Shown here one piece after another: positions 16,908 to 26,419 of a stretch of DNA of 64,000 nt. A model generated the notes under the pieces. That model was not told the DNA's origin. It searched no databases and saw only the letters and a list, made by a program, of their open reading frames with translations. The position numbers were made by a program, and so were the translations under genes. Positions within the stretch are counted from its first letter, which is position 1. Every line of letters begins with the position of its first letter. The stretch comes from Providencia rettgeri (lineage in GTDB: Bacteria > Pseudomonadota > Gammaproteobacteria > Enterobacterales > Enterobacteriaceae): positions 2,604,001 through 2,668,000 of the forward strand of contig NZ_CP053896.1 in the NCBI RefSeq assembly GCF_013255915.1, in the 5' to 3' direction.

Positions 16908-18383
16908 TTATTCAAACTCATTCCATGAACGGCCATCGCGTGCGATCATCGCAACAGATGCAATCGGCCCCCAAGTCCCTGCTTGATATGGCTTAGGCGC
17001 TTCATTGTCCATTGCCCATGCATCTATAATAGAATCAACAAATTTCCATGCCTCTTCTACTTCATCACGGCGAACAAACAGTGCTTGAATGCCACGCATG
17101 GCTTCAAGTAATAAACGCTCATAAGCATCTGCAAGGTGAGTCTGGTTGAAAGTTTCAGAGAAACTTAAATCCAATTTAGTGGTTTGTAAACGATGTTTAT
17201 GATCAAGGCCTGGTGCCTTATTCATAATTTCAATATCAATCCCTTCGTCTGGCTGCAAACGAATGGTTAATTTATTCTGAGGCAGGTCTTGATAACTTTC
17301 AGAGAAAATATTCAATGCTGGTTTTTTAAAATAAACAACAACTTCAGAACATTTTGCAGGTAGGCGCTTACCCGTACGTAAATAGAAAGGTACACCTGCC
17401 CAACGCCAATCATCGATATCAACGCGTAAAGCAACGAATGACTCGGTCATGCTTTGCTTGTTCGCACCCTCTTCTTCTAAATATCCAGGGACTTTTTTAC
17501 CTTGAACAAAACCAGAGGTATATTGCCCTCGTACTGCCTTTTCACGCACATTTGTATGGTCGATACGACGTAAAGAACGTAAGACTTTCACTTTTTCATC
17601 GCGAATACGGTCAGTGGTTAAATCTGCCGGTGGTGACATGGCAATCATCGTTAAGATTTGCAATAAGTGGTTTTGTACCATATCACGCATTTGGCCTGCT
17701 TGGTCGAAATATCCCCAACGACCTTCGATTCCTACTTCTTCTGCAACCGTGATTTGGACATGATCAATAGTGCGGTTGTCCCAGTTATTGATAAATAACG
17801 AGTTTGCAAAACGCAATGCGAGTAAGTTTAAAACGGTTTCTTTACCAAGATAGTGGTCAATACGATAGACTTGGCTTTCATCAAAATACTTCGCCACTTC
17901 ATTATTAATTTCTTGTGACGACGCTAAATCCGTTCCCAGTGGTTTTTCCATGACAACGCGATTTGGCTTTTTATTTAATTTAGCATGACCCAACCCTTGA
18001 CACATAGCACCAAAAGTACTCGGTGGCATAGCAAAGTAATGGATAGCGGGTTGTGCATCTTGTTTTAACATTTCAGCTAAACGCACAAAACTTTCAGTCT
18101 GGTTAACGTCTAAGTTACAAAAATCCAAGCGAGCGCTTAGTTTTTCCCACAATGCTGAATCGAGATCTTCTTTTAAGAACTTATCTAACGCTTCTTTGAC
18201 AAAGTGGACATAATCATCTTGACTCCATTCAGCACGACCAACACCAATAATGCGCGTGTCTGGATGAATGTAACCTGCTTTTTCTAACTGATAAAGCGAT
18301 GGCAGCAGCTTACGACGAGCGAGGTCTCCCTTGGTGCCAAAAATAATTAAGTCACAAGCTTGAGCAGCATTATGTACCGCCAT
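16908..18383 (-). CDS. zwf: Glucose-6-phosphate 1-dehydrogenase
   Basis: Zwf oxidises glucose-6-phosphate with NADP, the entry to the pentose phosphate and Entner-Doudoroff routes. From the ATG at 18383 the product is 491 residues, exactly the E. coli length. It has the nucleotide motif IIFGTKGDLARRKL near residue 13 and the active-site signature RIDHYLGKETVLNL. The C-terminus, AGTWGPIASVAMIARDGRSWNEFE, is nearly identical to E. coli. I rejected an ATG 15 bp upstream because GAGGAG lies at the right distance from the chosen one. hexR is divergent and a HexR-like site lies between. Confidence 0.98.
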   Translation of the reverse strand: MAVHNAAQACDLIIFGTKGDLARRKLLPSLYQLEKAGYIHPDTRIIGVGRAEWSQDDYVHFVKEALDKFLKEDLDSALWEKLSARLDFCNLDVNQTESFVRLAEMLKQDAQPAIHYFAMPPSTFGAMCQGLGHAKLNKKPNRVVMEKPLGTDLASSQEINNEVAKYFDESQVYRIDHYLGKETVLNLLALRFANSLFINNWDNRTIDHVQITVAEEVGIEGRWGYFDQAGQMRDMVQNHLLQILTMIAMSPPADLTTDRIRDEKVKVLRSLRRIDHTNVREKAVRGQYTSGFVQGKKVPGYLEEEGANKQSMTESFVALRVDIDDWRWAGVPFYLRTGKRLPAKCSEVVVYFKKPALNIFSESYQDLPQNKLTIRLQPDEGIDIEIMNKAPGLDHKHRLQTTKLDLSFSETFNQTHLADAYERLLLEAMRGIQALFVRRDEVEEAWKFVDSIIDAWAMDNEAPKPYQAGTWGPIASVAMIARDGRSWNEFE

Positions 18384-18434
18384 ATTGGTTCTCCTCAATT
18401 TGCGGAATGTAAGACCTAACTAGGATAGGCCTTA

Positions 18435-18449
18435 TTGTAATTTTGTTAA
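18435..18449. promoter_or_regulatory. Putative HexR operator upstream of zwf
   Basis: TGTAATTTTGTTAAA matches 13 of 15 positions of the HexR pseudopalindrome TGTAATTwwATTACA as I recall it from gammaproteobacteria. It lies about 50 bp upstream of the zwf start, in the zwf-hexR intergenic region. Confidence 0.5.
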
Positions 18450-18855
18450 AATTAGCCCTAATTCCGCTAATGTACCCTGTTGCTAGTGCCCAGTAAATGT
18501 TCATGATACCGATCACAGTTTTTATGATGAAAAAAACAACATATTGTCTGTTTAATCTTATGTTACACACTGAATAATTTTTAGTGTATTAAAAAGATGC
18601 GATTTAACTGAATGGAGACAGCTTCCGTAAAAAAATAACAAAATAAGTAGGATGTTTACTATTCTGAAAATTAGATACGGGTCAAAGTTTCATAAAAAGC
18701 TGCTACTTATCACCTGTATTCAGATAGATTACATATCATACATAGTATATTTTCACTCTCTATTACGACATCACAGCAAGAAATTTAAAATCAATAATAG
18801 GATAACGTGATGACTCAAAAATTTCTCCTTTCGATGAAATAGGCGCTTTTGCTAT

Positions 18856-19701
18856 ATGAATATTTTAGAACAAATGAAGACAAGTCTCGATTTTTTAAGT
18901 AAATCAGAAAAAAAGGTGGCTGAGGTTATTCTAGGTATGCCACAAAATGCCATTCATCTCAGTATCGCCACACTTGCGCAATTAGCTGATGTTAGCGAGC
19001 CAACAGTAAACCGATTTTGTCGAAAAATGGATACGAAAGGATTCCCTGATTTTAAATTACGACTAGCACAAAATTTAGCTAACGGCACTCCCTATATTAA
19101 CCGCCATATAGAAGAAACCGATACAGTAAATACCTATACTCATAAGATTTTTGAATCTGCTATGGCTGGATTAGATAATGTAAAACACACATTAGATATC
19201 AGTGCAATTAATCGTGCTGTTGATTTATTAACTCAAGCTCGGAAAATCAGTTTTTTTGGCTTTGGTGCCTCTGCTGCTGTCGCACACGACGCAATGAATA
19301 AGTTTTTCCGCTTTAATATTCCTGTCATATACTTCGATGATATTGTCATGCAACGTATGAGCTGTATCAATAGTAATGAAGGAGATGTTATTGTGCTCAT
19401 TTCCCATACAGGAAGAACCAAAGCATTAGTTGATATGGCACGTTTAGCACGGGAAAATGACGCGACTATAATTGCAATTACCTCAGAAAACTCACCTCTC
19501 TCTCAAGCCGCTTCCTTATCTATCATTATTGATGTTCCTGAAGATACTGATATCTATATGCCAATGGTATCAAGAATGGCGCAGCTCGCTGTCATTGATG
19601 TACTAACAACGGGTTTTACGTTAAGAAGAGGTGAAAAATTTAGAGATAACTTGAAGCGCGTCAAAGAAGCATTACGTGATTCGCGGTTTGATAGCATCTA
19701 A
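18856..19701 (+). CDS. hexR: HexR, RpiR-family regulator of central carbon metabolism
   Basis: HexR represses zwf and Entner-Doudoroff genes and is relieved by 2-keto-3-deoxy-6-phosphogluconate in well-studied species. The 281-residue product has an N-terminal RpiR helix-turn-helix (about 1-77, containing LADVSEPTVNRFCRKMDTKGFPDFKL) and a C-terminal SIS sugar-phosphate domain (about 121-260, with SFFGFGASAAVAHDAMNKF and LISHTGRTKALVDMA). It is close to E. coli HexR throughout. Divergence from zwf and adjacency to pykA are the conserved arrangement. Confidence 0.96.
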   Translation: MNILEQMKTSLDFLSKSEKKVAEVILGMPQNAIHLSIATLAQLADVSEPTVNRFCRKMDTKGFPDFKLRLAQNLANGTPYINRHIEETDTVNTYTHKIFESAMAGLDNVKHTLDISAINRAVDLLTQARKISFFGFGASAAVAHDAMNKFFRFNIPVIYFDDIVMQRMSCINSNEGDVIVLISHTGRTKALVDMARLARENDATIIAITSENSPLSQAASLSIIIDVPEDTDIYMPMVSRMAQLAVIDVLTTGFTLRRGEKFRDNLKRVKEALRDSRFDSI

Positions 19702-19845
19702 AGGCAATAAATTGACAGTATAAATGCTTTTCTTTGCTTTCAGGCTTTAATAGTTTTACAGACCTGATAGCATTAAGAAATTGGCTGTATATAATAGCTG
19801 TGCTCGTGTCAGCATCCCTATTTGCAGTAAACAGGTTTCGAAATG

Positions 19846-19864
19846 GAGTGAAATGGTTTCACTC
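19846..19864. promoter_or_regulatory. 19-bp palindrome upstream of pykA, possible Cra site
   Basis: GAGTGAAA and TTTCACTC flank TGG, giving a perfect 8-bp-arm inverted repeat that ends 37 bp before the pykA start. It resembles the Cra (FruR) operator pattern TGAAWCGWTTCA, with a T at the fourth-from-centre position. It could instead be a 5' leader hairpin. Confidence 0.4.
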
Positions 19865-19900
19865 TTTTATCAACACCATTACAGGTCAACGGAGTAATAC

Positions 19901-21343
19901 ATGTCTAGACGGCTTAGAAGAACTAAAATTGTTACAACTCTTGGTCCAGCTACAGATCGCGATAATAACCTTGAAAAAATTATCAACGCTGGCGCCAACG
20001 TTGTTCGCCTTAACTTCTCCCACGGAACTCCAGAAGACCATCTATTACGTGCGAACAAAGTACGTGAGATTGCCGCTCGTTTAGGACGTCATGTTGCGAT
20101 CCTCGGTGATTTGCAAGGTCCTAAAATTCGTGTTTCCACTTTTAAAGATGGCAAAGTTTTCCTAAATATTGGCGATAAATTCATTCTTGATGCCAATTTA
20201 GGTAAAGGTGAAGGCTGCCAAGAGAAAGTAGGTATCGACTATAAAGGCTTACCTGCCGATGTCGTCCCAGGTGATATTTTGCTTCTTGATGATGGTCGAG
20301 TACAATTGAAAGTCCTTGAAGTCAAAGGGTTACAGGTATTTACAGAAGTTACTGTTGGTGGCCAACTATCTAACAATAAAGGTATTAATAAACTCGGTGG
20401 CGGTCTTTCAGCTGAAGCATTAACAGAAAAAGACAAAGAAGATATAAAAACTGCTGCAAAAATTAATGTTGATTACTTAGCTGTTTCATTCCCTCGCTCA
20501 GGTGAAGATTTAGATTATGCACGCCGATTAGCTCGTGATGCGGGCTGTGAATGCCAAATTGTTGCTAAAGTAGAACGTGCAGAAGCCGTTGCCAATGATG
20601 AAGTGATGGATGAAGTTATTCTCGCTTCTGATGTCGTTATGGTTGCTCGTGGTGACCTCGGAGTGGAAATTGGCGACCCTGAATTAGTCGCTGTCCAGAA
20701 AAAATTGATCCGCCGCTCTCGCCAATTAAACCGTGTTGTTATAACCGCAACACAAATGATGGAATCGATGATCACTAACCCTATGCCAACGCGAGCCGAA
20801 GTCATGGACGTTGCGAATGCGGTGTTGGATGGTACTGATGCCGTTATGCTTTCTGCTGAAACTGCTGCAGGCCAGTACCCAGCAGAAACGGTAGCCGCGA
20901 TGGCGCAGGTTTGTTTTGGCGCAGAAAAAATGCCGGGCCTAAATGTGTCTAAACACCGTTTAGATGCGGAGTTTAATAGCCCTGAAGAAGCAATTGCAAT
21001 GTCAACAATGTATGCTGCTAACCATCTTAAAGGGGTTAAAGCTATCATAGCAATGACTGAGTCTGGCCGTACTGCTCGTATGATGTCTCGGATCAGCTCT
21101 GGTTTACCTATTTTTGCCATGTCTCGTCATGAAAAAACCCTTAATCAATGTTCTCTCTATCGTGGTGTTACACCTGTTTTCTGTAGCACCCATACAGATG
21201 GTATTGCGGCTGCCAATGAAGCTGTCACGCGTTTACGTGATAACGGCTATTTAATGAGTGGTGACGTGGTTCTTGTCACCCAAGGTGACTTAATGGGCAC
21301 TGTAGGTAGCACGAATACTTGTCGTATTCTAGAAGTTGAATAA
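19901..21343 (+). CDS. pykA: Pyruvate kinase II
   Basis: This enzyme transfers phosphate from phosphoenolpyruvate to ADP in the last step of glycolysis. The 480-residue product opens [29 protein letters not shown], typical of PykA rather than PykF. It has the active-site segment [44 protein letters not shown] and ATQMMESMI. Length equals E. coli PykA. An open frame beginning at 19734 overlaps it but has no family features. A G-U-containing terminator follows. The backbone is interrupted immediately downstream by a fimbrial operon. Confidence 0.98.
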   Translation: MSRRLRRTKIVTTLGPATDRDNNLEKIINAGANVVRLNFSHGTPEDHLLRANKVREIAARLGRHVAILGDLQGPKIRVSTFKDGKVFLNIGDKFILDANLGKGEGCQEKVGIDYKGLPADVVPGDILLLDDGRVQLKVLEVKGLQVFTEVTVGGQLSNNKGINKLGGGLSAEALTEKDKEDIKTAAKINVDYLAVSFPRSGEDLDYARRLARDAGCECQIVAKVERAEAVANDEVMDEVILASDVVMVARGDLGVEIGDPELVAVQKKLIRRSRQLNRVVITATQMMESMITNPMPTRAEVMDVANAVLDGTDAVMLSAETAAGQYPAETVAAMAQVCFGAEKMPGLNVSKHRLDAEFNSPEEAIAMSTMYAANHLKGVKAIIAMTESGRTARMMSRISSGLPIFAMSRHEKTLNQCSLYRGVTPVFCSTHTDGIAAANEAVTRLRDNGYLMSGDVVLVTQGDLMGTVGSTNTCRILEVE

Positions 21344-21349
21344 TCTTTT

Positions 21350-21378
21350 AGCCCTCGCCTATGGGTGGGGGCTTTCCT
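21350..21378 (+). terminator. Terminator after pykA
   Basis: AGCCCTCGCC pairs with GGTGGGGGCT (21350-21373, some G-U pairs) and is followed by TTCCTTT, 7 bp after the pykA stop. Confidence 0.8.
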
Positions 21379-21468
21379 TTATATTGAAACGCTATCTAAC
21401 TTAAAAAAGAATTAACACAAGAAAGTATAGCTCTGCATCACTTGCGTAAAATACAGAGAAAATAGCAT

Positions 21469-22485
21469 TTAATGATATTGTAGGTTAAATTGTAGCGTAC
21501 CATTCGCTTTCCCAGCTGTCGTTGCAGATTGAGTTTGGATATACGCGGCTTCCAACGGAATGTTGTATTGCCCTCTGTCATTTTTATTGGCGAGCGGTAT
21601 TAATTGATTAAGCTTAATGGGTATACCGTTGTGCTTTACTTGGATGGCATAACCTTTCGCTGTATTTTCATCGGCTAAATTATTAAGTGCGATTGCCCCT
21701 GGTGTTTGACTTGAATCTTGAGTTCCAATAAACGTAATTTTTATCGGAGATATAGGGTCACAATCTAATTCAATTTGAAAATTTTGCTTGCTCTCAGAAC
21801 TCGTTGAACCAACACCTGTAAAGGACAATTTACTAACGTTACCGAATAGTACGTCTATTGACTTATTTTTGACTTCACAACCACTCGAAATAACATTGAT
21901 TGGCCCCATATTTACTTTGGGTTCGAACCTCCCATATAAATCTGTAGTAATGAAACCATTGTGGAATAAAATCAACATCGCAGCATTAGATATTGGTAAA
22001 GTTTGGCTTTTAACATTATTACCAACTTTATAAAAATCCGCCCTTAATTTTACAGTATACGTTGCTGAAGATGCATTAGAGCCACATATAAATCTATTAT
22101 TATTATTTCCATCTTTCGTATTTACCCCATCAACATATGCAAAACCAGAGCAAGGGCTCATTGCTGTACCATGCAAAGTATAACCAACGCCTGAACTATT
22201 AATTTCTCTAACATAACCTATACCCGGAATATACCTTGAATTTCCTGGTTCGATTGGTACATAAATTCCAACTTCTGTATTACCCGTCACATTCCACCAC
22301 GTCCATGGAGAGTGGGTTCCTAAATCAATAGAACCAATAAAAGTACCTACTGGTAAAGTTCGTGATACATAAAGTGTTTTATTCGGATTAACTAATTGGC
22401 TGGTAAATTCAGCCCTAAATTCAGCAGCCCCGAATTGTGAATATAAAAGGAACGAAATGCCTATTTTTAGACCTAAATTTTTCAT
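21469..22485 (-). CDS. Fimbrial tip adhesin, two-domain
   Basis: The 338-residue product has a short signal peptide (ending GAA near residue 21). Residues about 22-190 form a lectin-like region with no family I can name. A C-terminal pilin domain (about 200-338) has paired cysteines (SSGCEV, ELDCDP) and the terminal FNLQYH beta strand used in donor-strand exchange. The two-domain design and last position in the chaperone-usher operon indicate the tip adhesin. It begins 8 bp after the usher stop. The receptor it binds cannot be told from sequence. Confidence 0.8.
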   Translation of the reverse strand: MKNLGLKIGISFLLYSQFGAAEFRAEFTSQLVNPNKTLYVSRTLPVGTFIGSIDLGTHSPWTWWNVTGNTEVGIYVPIEPGNSRYIPGIGYVREINSSGVGYTLHGTAMSPCSGFAYVDGVNTKDGNNNNRFICGSNASSATYTVKLRADFYKVGNNVKSQTLPISNAAMLILFHNGFITTDLYGRFEPKVNMGPINVISSGCEVKNKSIDVLFGNVSKLSFTGVGSTSSESKQNFQIELDCDPISPIKITFIGTQDSSQTPGAIALNNLADENTAKGYAIQVKHNGIPIKLNQLIPLANKNDRGQYNIPLEAAYIQTQSATTAGKANGTLQFNLQYH

Positions 22486-22493
22486 GATAACTC

Positions 22494-24980
22494 CTATTCA
22501 CAAACTCGTTCTATAAACTGAATTTTTTCATTCTCTAATGATAATAAAAGTGGAACTGTACATTGTTGATTATTACCGTTGCCCCATTTCACTATTATCT
22601 TGCTTTGCTCTGGAACGCCACTTAAATAAACTTCCCCATCATTTGCAACAATACCGCCTGTAACTTGTTCCTCACTTTCCATAACAGAAACTTGTGTACC
22701 AAATGCAATTGCTTTTCCCGCATACTTGAGTTTTAATAAAACTCTAGCACCCCGTTTTGCTTGGAAATTAGCTAATACAATCGCACCTTGAGTAGGAACG
22801 ACTGTCGTTGTATTAATCGCAACATCATTATTGCCACTTAATGTTGCAGTATCGACACTAATTTTATTTCGTTCATAACGAGTCACTGTGGGAATTACTG
22901 CATAACCTGACGAATTAGTGTAAAGTGATTGCGCGTTATTTACTTTTAAATTGTCTATATCTTCTGCTTTAACGAGCACTGCAGAATCATAGATAGTACG
23001 AGAGGTCGTTAACCCGCCAGAATGCAATAATAGTGCTCCCGTTGCACTGAAATCGATAGCATGATATTTAGGGTCATAGTTATAACCCAAACTGTATTCT
23101 CCTGATGAAACTATATAGTTTGCACTAACGGAACTGCTAAATTCATTACGGCTATGGTTATGTCTTTGCGTAAGGTTATACTGCAAATTATTATCTACTA
23201 ATTGCATACCATTAAAACTTAATGAGCTAATCGAATCTCCATTTTTGCTGGTACTATAGCTATAGTTAGCCCAATTATTTTTTCGACCCAAATCAAAAGG
23301 AATACTCAAATTGAATGACAGCATTTGGTCATTTGTTTTTGAATAGTCTTGTTTAATATAAGAATAAGCAACGCTGTAATTCAATAAATTATAATTAGAG
23401 CTAAAACTCATTGTTAAACTTTTATCAGAACCACTTTTGTCCCAATAATATTGCTGGTAACCATTCACCGATAAATAACCGATTTCGTCAAGTGACTGAG
23501 AGACTGATACTTGAAACTGTTGTTTTTTTCGCCCCATATTATAAAGATAATTATTCAAATCAGAAAAATCATAATAGTTTTTTGTTGAGTAACGATATGA
23601 CGCCAAAGAAAAAGAAGTGCCTGTATTTGGAATGTATTTCGAATATTGAATTCGATACGCTTGCCCTTTCGCACTCTTTTTATCAATCAATTGTACCGAT
23701 GCTTCTGTAATATCTGTTGATATCGCGCCAATTTTGCCTAAATTTACTCCAGCACCTATTGTGTAGGCTTGATAGTCTTGAGAAACTAAGAAACCTCCAT
23801 AAACGGATAAGTTATATGGCAAGCCGTAAATTGCTGATGCTTGCGCAAAATTAGGTTTACGTCGTGCACCATCAACATTATATTTACCAATATCTACGCT
23901 ATATTTTAATGTGCCGGCTCTTTGCATCATTGGCACTGCAGAGAAAGGCTGAATAAAAGACCTTACCGTGCCATTAGCTTCTTCAATTGTGACCTCAAGA
24001 TCACCACTATATGACGTTGGATACAAATCATTAATCGCAAACCTACCCGGCGGCACGGTGGTTTGATAAATCACGTTGCCATTTTGGCTGATAGTAACAA
24101 TCGCGTTTGATTGTACAAGACCAGTCACTGTAGGTGCAAAACCCCTTTCACTTTGAGGTAACATACTTTCATCAGATACTAGCTTCACTCCAAGATAAGG
24201 GGTGCTCTCTATTACGCCATTATCAGAGGATATTTCACCAATCGTTAAGCGGCTTTTTAAGCTACGAATATCACGTTCTACATAAGTTTGTAGATTATTC
24301 CAATTCGTTTCATATGTCGTTTTACTGTAGGTACTATGATTACGGAAACGCCAAGCGCCCATATTAATACCACTTCTTAAACCTAAGAACGAATTATCGC
24401 TATTATTCTTATTTTGGTACCAATGTTTATTAAACCGAACTGTGTAGTTAACAAATGTAGCGGTGATTCCATCGTCCCATTCCTTTGGTTCAACATAGCC
24501 TCTACTCGTATTTTCTAATCCAATTTGTGGGATACTAATTTGTAATTGTTGGGTTTCAAATCTGTATTGATAATTAGCACCAGGAATAATTTTACTAATG
24601 TCATTCAAATATTCGTCCTCTCCACTTGCTGAAAACTTTTCACTTGCTGAGTTTTTCACACCCCAGTTTAGCAGCATTTTTTTTGTTATTTCAGGAGATA
24701 ATTTTTTAGCTTTATCATCAAATAAAAACCTTATATTCTTGTTATCAACCAATTTATCATTTATATAGATATCAACAAAATAATCTCCTGGCAATTGTCC
24801 TCCCGCAGATGATAGGTAGCCTAAACTATTTATATCTGCGACTTGGTTTTCCATTCCGGAATTAATTGCATTAATATCAAAAATATCTTTAGCAATTGTA
24901 TTATTGATATAAAATATTAAGCTAATCGCAGTAAAAACATTAGAATACATAAGCGTATTTTTTTTACAAAAAACTGGCAT
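22494..24980 (-). CDS. Fimbrial outer-membrane usher
   Basis: The usher is the outer-membrane channel that assembles chaperone-subunit complexes into a fimbria. The 828-residue product has a signal peptide ending near TIA-KD, an N-terminal periplasmic domain, a 24-strand barrel with the plug segment YLGVKLVSDESMLPQSERGFAPTVTGLV, the FAINDLYPTSYSGDLEVTIEEANG motif, and C-terminal domains with a late Cys pair. All are usher (FimD/PapC) hallmarks. It is 11 bp from the chaperone gene. I do not recognise a specific named fimbria. Confidence 0.93.
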   Translation of the reverse strand: MPVFCKKNTLMYSNVFTAISLIFYINNTIAKDIFDINAINSGMENQVADINSLGYLSSAGGQLPGDYFVDIYINDKLVDNKNIRFLFDDKAKKLSPEITKKMLLNWGVKNSASEKFSASGEDEYLNDISKIIPGANYQYRFETQQLQISIPQIGLENTSRGYVEPKEWDDGITATFVNYTVRFNKHWYQNKNNSDNSFLGLRSGINMGAWRFRNHSTYSKTTYETNWNNLQTYVERDIRSLKSRLTIGEISSDNGVIESTPYLGVKLVSDESMLPQSERGFAPTVTGLVQSNAIVTISQNGNVIYQTTVPPGRFAINDLYPTSYSGDLEVTIEEANGTVRSFIQPFSAVPMMQRAGTLKYSVDIGKYNVDGARRKPNFAQASAIYGLPYNLSVYGGFLVSQDYQAYTIGAGVNLGKIGAISTDITEASVQLIDKKSAKGQAYRIQYSKYIPNTGTSFSLASYRYSTKNYYDFSDLNNYLYNMGRKKQQFQVSVSQSLDEIGYLSVNGYQQYYWDKSGSDKSLTMSFSSNYNLLNYSVAYSYIKQDYSKTNDQMLSFNLSIPFDLGRKNNWANYSYSTSKNGDSISSLSFNGMQLVDNNLQYNLTQRHNHSRNEFSSSVSANYIVSSGEYSLGYNYDPKYHAIDFSATGALLLHSGGLTTSRTIYDSAVLVKAEDIDNLKVNNAQSLYTNSSGYAVIPTVTRYERNKISVDTATLSGNNDVAINTTTVVPTQGAIVLANFQAKRGARVLLKLKYAGKAIAFGTQVSVMESEEQVTGGIVANDGEVYLSGVPEQSKIIVKWGNGNNQQCTVPLLLSLENEKIQFIERVCE

Positions 24981-24991
24981 CTTAGAGACTC

Positions 24992-25654
24992 TTATTTGGT
25001 TTTTTTCTCTATAATAGCGCCATAGTCATTGATAAATTGAACAACTATTGAGTCACCATTATTTATTTTTTTCTTAATGATATAGTCATTTTTGAATGGA
25101 TATATTAAACTAGCACCGTCAATAACCCTGCCATTGTCAAGGATATTTTTGATTGATAAGTGATATGGAGTTTGGTTATCAATCATAATCCCATCTGGTT
25201 TCTCAACTAAAAAAATTTTTTTAAAGTCGAATGGCTCTATATCTTTCGACCTTAAAAATAATTTAAACTGTGAATTTATGATTATCTGTAGTTCATTCTC
25301 AATACTATTATTTTTTGGTGGTATTGATTTGATATTAAGCAAATAAATTTGTTCAGTATTTGAACCGATAGACTCACCTATATAAGAAATTCTAGCTGAA
25401 CCATTTGTATCTGGCTCAATACGAAATAATGGTGGTATGGCAATAAATGGTGCTTTCCCCTCTCCGCCAAATGGTGATACCCAGCTTTGAATTAAAAAAG
25501 GTTTTTCTTTATCACTATTGAAAATAGGAATATCAATTTCACGTTTATTTTCTTCATAGACAAAACGTGTTCCACCTACACTAATCCCTGAGGCTTGAGA
25601 GGTGCTAGTTATAGAAAAAAAACATATACAGATTGAAAAAAATATTTTTTTCAT
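24992..25654 (-). CDS. Periplasmic fimbrial chaperone (PapD-like)
   Basis: This chaperone donates a strand to pilin subunits in the periplasm until the usher takes them. The 220-residue protein has a signal peptide (cut near SQA-SG) and a first immunoglobulin-like domain with GGTRFVYEENKREIDIPIFNSDKEKPFLIQSWV. It continues with PPLFRIEP and YLLNIKSIPP, the typical G1-strand region. The second domain is Lys/Ile-rich and divergent. It is encoded between the pilin and usher genes, the usual order. Confidence 0.92.
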   Translation of the reverse strand: MKKIFFSICICFFSITSTSQASGISVGGTRFVYEENKREIDIPIFNSDKEKPFLIQSWVSPFGGEGKAPFIAIPPLFRIEPDTNGSARISYIGESIGSNTEQIYLLNIKSIPPKNNSIENELQIIINSQFKLFLRSKDIEPFDFKKIFLVEKPDGIMIDNQTPYHLSIKNILDNGRVIDGASLIYPFKNDYIIKKKINNGDSIVVQFINDYGAIIEKKTK

Positions 25655-25711
25655 AAAACAACCATTATATTGAAATAAGAAGGAGAGTAACCATTGTCAC
25701 TCTCCAATTAG

Positions 25712-26233
25712 TTAATGATATTGAATACTGTATACTGCACTGCTATTAGCAGGCCCTGCAGTTACTACACCAGTCGCTTTATAACGAGCAACATAGTCTA
25801 AGTCTACTGTTGTACCATCGAATTCAATTTGTTTTGAATCTTCAAACAACTTAATTTGCGTTATTGCATCTTTTTCAAATAAAGCAACACCGACATTATT
25901 TGCAACGCCTACAGCTTGGTTAATTGCAAGAATATCGTTGTCTGCGGTATCACGTGTGCCACCGAAACGTACAGTTACTTTGGAGTTTGTTGGACAATCA
26001 ACAAGTTTAATAGTAAAGTTTTTTAAACCCGCCACTTCTCCTTGTGCGGCTAAACTTTTAGCTGATACCTTTCCAAGGTCAACATTTAAATTTTTTGAAT
26101 TGCTATCAACTGTACAAGCTATATCAGTTATTTCCCCAGTAAAGTTAATTGTACCTGAAGCAAAAACAGTTGGCGTAGATGTTACAGCTAAAGTAACCCC
26201 TATTATAGTTAGGGATTTTTTTAGAATACTCAT
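25712..26233 (-). CDS. Major fimbrial subunit (type 1 pilin family)
   Basis: The 173-residue product has a signal peptide (about 1-25, ending VFA) and the pilin pattern INFTGEITDIACTVD, a second cysteine in KLVDCPTNSKVTVRFGGT, and the C-terminal VYSIQYH. It is first in the operon behind AGGA and is more GC-balanced than its neighbours, fitting high expression. A 58-bp gap separates it from the chaperone gene. No invertible promoter element was noticed upstream. Confidence 0.92.
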   Translation of the reverse strand: MSILKKSLTIIGVTLAVTSTPTVFASGTINFTGEITDIACTVDSNSKNLNVDLGKVSAKSLAAQGEVAGLKNFTIKLVDCPTNSKVTVRFGGTRDTADNDILAINQAVGVANNVGVALFEKDAITQIKLFEDSKQIEFDGTTVDLDYVARYKATGVVTAGPANSSAVYSIQYH

Positions 26234-26419
26234 AATAGTTCCTATAATATAGATTTTTAATTATTAATTACTACATAAACAAATAAATCACTCATATTTT
26301 TAGTTCAGAAGAAATATATCATCTACCTTTAGTTAAGTTAACCAATGGATACATTGAATTTTTTAAAATTGCATCTAAAATATTAATACTTTGTTTTTAT
26401 CATTTATGAACTGGCTCTT

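Noticed and set aside
19734-20084. Open frame overlapping the start of pykA
   Set aside because: Different frame from pykA over conserved pykA codons, no recognisable domain, no good ribosome binding site.
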